The position numbers and the translations under genes were made by a program. A stretch of 64,000 nucleotides of DNA from Planctomycetaceae bacterium (GTDB taxonomy: Bacteria; Planctomycetota; Planctomycetia; Planctomycetales; Planctomycetaceae), in the NCBI GenBank assembly GCA_020638955.1, contig JACKHO010000004.1, positions 186,001 through 250,000 on the forward strand, read 5' to 3'. The notes under the pieces were generated by a model, which saw only the letters and a list, made by a program, of their open reading frames with translations, had not been told where the DNA came from and ran no database searches. This document shows positions 61,258-64,000 of the stretch, piece by piece; positions within the stretch are counted from its first letter, which is position 1, and each line of letters starts with the position of its first letter.

Positions 61258-62784
61258 ATGACTCGATCACTCATCCACTGTTTGCTGCTACTGTTTGCCA
61301 GTTGCGTTGCTTCCACCGCTGTTGCCGCTGATGAGCGTCCCAATATTCTGTGGATTACCATCGAGGACTGGGGGCCTGATCTTTCCTGCTATGGCACGAA
61401 AGGAATTCACACGCCGCACGTCGACAAACTCGCCTCGGAAGGGATTCGATACGAGTGGGCCTTCACAACAGCTCCTGTGTGTTCAGCGTCACGTTCAGCC
61501 ATGATGACCGGTTTCCATCAGAACTACATCGGAGCGAACCAACACCGCACGTACGACAAGCAGCCGCTGCCATACGGGATTAAACCCATTCCGCATTTGT
61601 TTGCCGAGGCCGGTTATTTCACCGCCCTGATGAGCAGCAAGACCGACTGCAATTTCCTGCCGACGAATCGAAACGAATTGTTCCAGGGGCAGGACTGGAA
61701 AGAGCGCAAGCCGGGACAACCGTTCTTTGCCCGCATTACATTTCCTGGTACGCACCGGGCGTGGAACCGTGATCCGGAGCGTCCCATTTCTGCGGACGCT
61801 GTGGAGATTCCACCATACTATCCCGACACGGAATTTGTCCGCCGGGACTGGGCGAACGGTCTGGAGCAAATGCAAATTGTGGATCGTCAGGTGGGTGCGT
61901 TACTCGCCCGACTGGAAAAGGAAGGACTGGCCGACAATACGCTCGTCTTCTTCATTGCCGACCACGGTCGATGCCATATTCGGGGAAAGCAGTTTCTCTA
62001 CGACGGCGGCATTCGCATTCCCATGATTATGCGGTGGCCGGGCAAAGTCACTCCGGGACAGGTCAGCAGTGACCTCGTCATGTCACTCGATATTTGTGCG
62101 ACCATTCTGGAAGCCGCGGGCATTACGCCGCCGGTTCCGCTCCATGGAAAGAGTCTGTTCAGCGATGATATCAAAACCCGCAAGTACCTCTTTTCTGCCC
62201 GCGACAAAATGGACGAAACGCACGACGCCATGCGGGCGATTCGCTCGCACGATTTCAAACTCATTTTGAACCTCATGCCCGAGCGTCCCTGGTGTCAGTA
62301 CAACCGCTACAAGGAAGGTTCCTATCCCGTGCTGGCTGAAATGAATGTCCTCAACCTGCAGGGGAAATTGACTCCCGAACAGGCCGCATTCTTTGCCCCG
62401 ACCAAACCACCCGTCGAATTGTTCGACCTGCGGTCAGATCCCCACGAAGTCCACAACGTCGCAGATGATCCCAAGTACGCGGATATTCGAGCCGAACTTC
62501 TGGCCGAACTCGAGAACTGGCGGACGAATGTCATCAAAGACCAAGGCGTCTCTGACGACTTCCGTGCTGAGGGCATTTTCCCCAAGACCTGCCCGACGGA
62601 CACGGTCGACGAATGGGCCGAAAAGAATCCGGACAAAATCGACTTCAACCGCTACGGCTGGCCCGCCTGGTATCCCACCCGCTCACTTGCTGGCTGGCAG
62701 GAAGCACGGGAACAGTGGGAGCCTTACGTATTCCGTGAACCGAATCAAAAAGTTCCACGTCCGAAGATTTCGTTTACGAAGTAG
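61258..62784 (+). CDS. sulfatase (formylglycine-dependent, heparan-sulfatase/S1 type)
   Basis: 508 residues from the ATG at 61258. Signal peptide TRSLIHCLLLLFASCVASTAVAA. The N-terminal ERPNILWITIEDWGPDLSCYG, then the formylglycine site APVCSASRSAMMTG with C75-x-x-x-R79 (C-x-A/S-x-R, class I), and later FIADHGRCHIRGKQFLYDGGIRIPMIMRWPG. The C-terminus has LFDLRSDPHEVHNVADDPKYA. Sulfatases are greatly expanded in marine and soil planctomycetes and release sulfate from algal or animal polysaccharides. An unlinked anSME or FGE must modify the Cys. Confidence 0.92.
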   Translation: MTRSLIHCLLLLFASCVASTAVAADERPNILWITIEDWGPDLSCYGTKGIHTPHVDKLASEGIRYEWAFTTAPVCSASRSAMMTGFHQNYIGANQHRTYDKQPLPYGIKPIPHLFAEAGYFTALMSSKTDCNFLPTNRNELFQGQDWKERKPGQPFFARITFPGTHRAWNRDPERPISADAVEIPPYYPDTEFVRRDWANGLEQMQIVDRQVGALLARLEKEGLADNTLVFFIADHGRCHIRGKQFLYDGGIRIPMIMRWPGKVTPGQVSSDLVMSLDICATILEAAGITPPVPLHGKSLFSDDIKTRKYLFSARDKMDETHDAMRAIRSHDFKLILNLMPERPWCQYNRYKEGSYPVLAEMNVLNLQGKLTPEQAAFFAPTKPPVELFDLRSDPHEVHNVADDPKYADIRAELLAELENWRTNVIKDQGVSDDFRAEGIFPKTCPTDTVDEWAEKNPDKIDFNRYGWPAWYPTRSLAGWQEAREQWEPYVFREPNQKVPRPKISFTK

Positions 62785-62793
62785 TGTCGACCA

Positions 62794-64000
62794 CTACTCG
62801 CAACGAATGATTTCGTGTTCGTGCAGGTACGACAGGTCGACCGGGTAGTTGCGGAAACGAATGGTGTAATTCTCTTCGAACCACTGCTGGATGTCCGGCA
62901 CGCATTCGTCGTCGAATCCAGGTTCGACGTGCAGCAGGCGTCCATCGGGGCTGGCCTTGAGTTCGCCGTTGTCCACAATGACTTCCCCGCGTCGAATGAC
63001 ATACCGCGGCAGTTCGAACATCCGTTGAATGTCGTCCTCCGGCTGGTAAATGGTGATATCCGCGTCGGCCCCTTCACCAAGATGCCCTTTGTTCTTCAGT
63101 CCGAGAATGCGGGCGGGTGAAGCACGTGTGATGATGGCAATTTCATACAGTGTGTATTCCCGGTCCAAATCAGGGAGCGTGCAACGGGTTCGCAATCCTT
63201 CGGGGAGGCTCGCAATCATGTCCTGGCGTCGTCCGCGGTCCATGAGCAACGCAATGATTTCCGGATACGCCAGGAAAGAACCGCCGTTAGGATGGTCGGT
63301 ACTCATGGCAATCCGCCACGGGTCCTGCATCAGCAGGTACCATTCGAGGCCAATCGCCCATTGCAGCGAGTGCACGAGTGATTTGTTCTTATAGGTAATG
63401 GGCACAATCCCGCAGCCGGCTTCCATTTCGGTATCGGCACTGAACCACTTCCGCCCCATCACCTTGTGCAGGAAGTAACCGAGCGGACCATCACCCGTCA
63501 TGGAAGTGGTCTCGCCGAACATGACCTGACCGACGTCCACGGTCAAATTCGAATGCGAGTTTACGTAGTCAACCAGCTCTGGAACGCGTGAGCCGAACGT
63601 ATCCTGATCATTGGGATCGCCGCCGTAGCTGTGGAACTGAATATGCGTGAGATGTCCCCGGTGGCCTTCAAGAGCCTCCATGGTGTCGAGCGTTGTGCGC
63701 CAGTTTCCCGGCATGCCGAGGTTGTTGCAGTGAATATGGACCGAGTGCGGCAGGTTCATTTCCGTAACCGCCCGTGAGCACTCACGGAGAATTTGACGAG
63801 GTGCGACGCCGAAGTGCGTCACTGGCACGTCCAGTTGGCTCGCGTTACCCCCAGTCGACTTCCACACCTCCACCCCGCCGGGATTCACGAGTTTCACGGC
63901 GTACCCCTTCGCTGCACCGAGGAGCCAGGCAATGTACGCGCTCAGACGCTGCGGCTCGTTCGCCGCAATTTGTTTCATGACGTAATGGTTGTTCCCCATC
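62794..64000 (-). CDS. fhcA: formylmethanofuran dehydrogenase subunit A, C-terminal part (continues beyond window)
   Basis: The last ~401 residues. The start-like ATG at 63999 is at the window edge, and family members are ~550 residues, so the N-terminus (with the HxH metal site) lies outside. Matching segments: NNHYVMKQIAANEPQRL, AWLLGAAKGYAVKLVNPGGVEVWK, HSVHIHCNNLGMPGNW, HIQFHSYGG, GLEWYLLMQDPWRIAMSTDHPNGGSFLAYPEIIALLMDR and ARILGLKNKGHLGEGADADITIY. It is an amidohydrolase-fold subunit of the formyltransferase/hydrolase complex that handles formyl-methanofuran. Planctomycetes use this methanofuran/H4MPT C1 path, for example to remove formaldehyde. Confidence 0.9.
   Translation of the reverse strand, partial: MGNNHYVMKQIAANEPQRLSAYIAWLLGAAKGYAVKLVNPGGVEVWKSTGGNASQLDVPVTHFGVAPRQILRECSRAVTEMNLPHSVHIHCNNLGMPGNWRTTLDTMEALEGHRGHLTHIQFHSYGGDPNDQDTFGSRVPELVDYVNSHSNLTVDVGQVMFGETTSMTGDGPLGYFLHKVMGRKWFSADTEMEAGCGIVPITYKNKSLVHSLQWAIGLEWYLLMQDPWRIAMSTDHPNGGSFLAYPEIIALLMDRGRRQDMIASLPEGLRTRCTLPDLDREYTLYEIAIITRASPARILGLKNKGHLGEGADADITIYQPEDDIQRMFELPRYVIRRGEVIVDNGELKASPDGRLLHVEPGFDDECVPDIQQWFEENYTIRFRNYPVDLSYLHEHEIIRCE

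Overview
The window looks like a chromosomal stretch of a planctomycete (phylum Planctomycetota, probably order Planctomycetales). This rests on family content rather than on any marker gene. It holds a DUF1501 protein, a DUF1598 protein, a BBP2-type outer-membrane barrel, several secreted Gfo/Idh, ThuA, sulfatase and esterase proteins, a Gram-negative outer-membrane toolkit (OmpH, LpxC, LpxA, FadL-like), and a formylmethanofuran dehydrogenase subunit A of the methanofuran/H4MPT C1 pathway that planctomycetes carry. Gene density is moderate and many intergenic spaces are long and rich in repeats. No rRNA, tRNA, CRISPR array or IS transposase was recognised.

Layout. 0-9.5 kb: end of a DUF1501 gene, a large alpha/beta hydrolase, then a same-strand cluster of a ketoacyl-synthase homologue lacking its catalytic Cys, a GNAT, a HisN-like phosphatase and an OleC-like adenylating enzyme, followed by a hypothetical gene and holB. 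9.6-15.3 kb: TAT oxidoreductase, glgB, tandem clpP genes, lipoprotein. 15.7-24.9 kb: membrane protein, ceramidase-like enzyme, WYL regulator, TlpA-like thioredoxin, aldehyde dehydrogenase, SMI1-like protein, FadL-like porin. 25.1-29.6 kb: envelope operon ompH-lpxC-lpxA-gfo/idh, then deoC. 29.6-32.8 kb: stand-alone M41-like peptidase, outer-membrane protein, murA. 32.9-36.3 kb: an accessory island of seven related GC-rich repeats, one complete GxxExxY gene, three truncated GxxExxY 5' ends and cargo genes, next to a PD-(D/E)XK-like protein. 36.4-41.9 kb: esterase/SMP-30 fusion, small hypothetical genes and a ParB-like/HTH pair. 42.4-50.1 kb: BBP2 porin, DUF1598 protein, YjbQ, SPFH-GYF and VWA proteins. 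50.3-64 kb: DNA methyltransferase with a GIY-YIG-like tail, esterase, ThpR, M48 protease with a Gly/Pro-rich head, ThuA, TfoX-like protein, sulfatase and the C-terminal part of FhcA.

The strongest candidate for something new is the 32.9-34.9 kb island. The repeat plus the first codons of a GxxExxY gene recur four times on the minus strand. Once they lead a full gene. Twice they lead an unrelated cargo gene through a short leader ORF. Once they lead only a decayed remnant. A second strong signal is a 139-bp inverted-repeat (MITE-like) element present twice at exactly equal length; its terminal GTAGGCC supplies the TAG stop codon of glgB, and probably also that of a second gene. A 46-bp REP-like repeat and a CACAGAC palindrome family add to the mobile or structured intergenic DNA.
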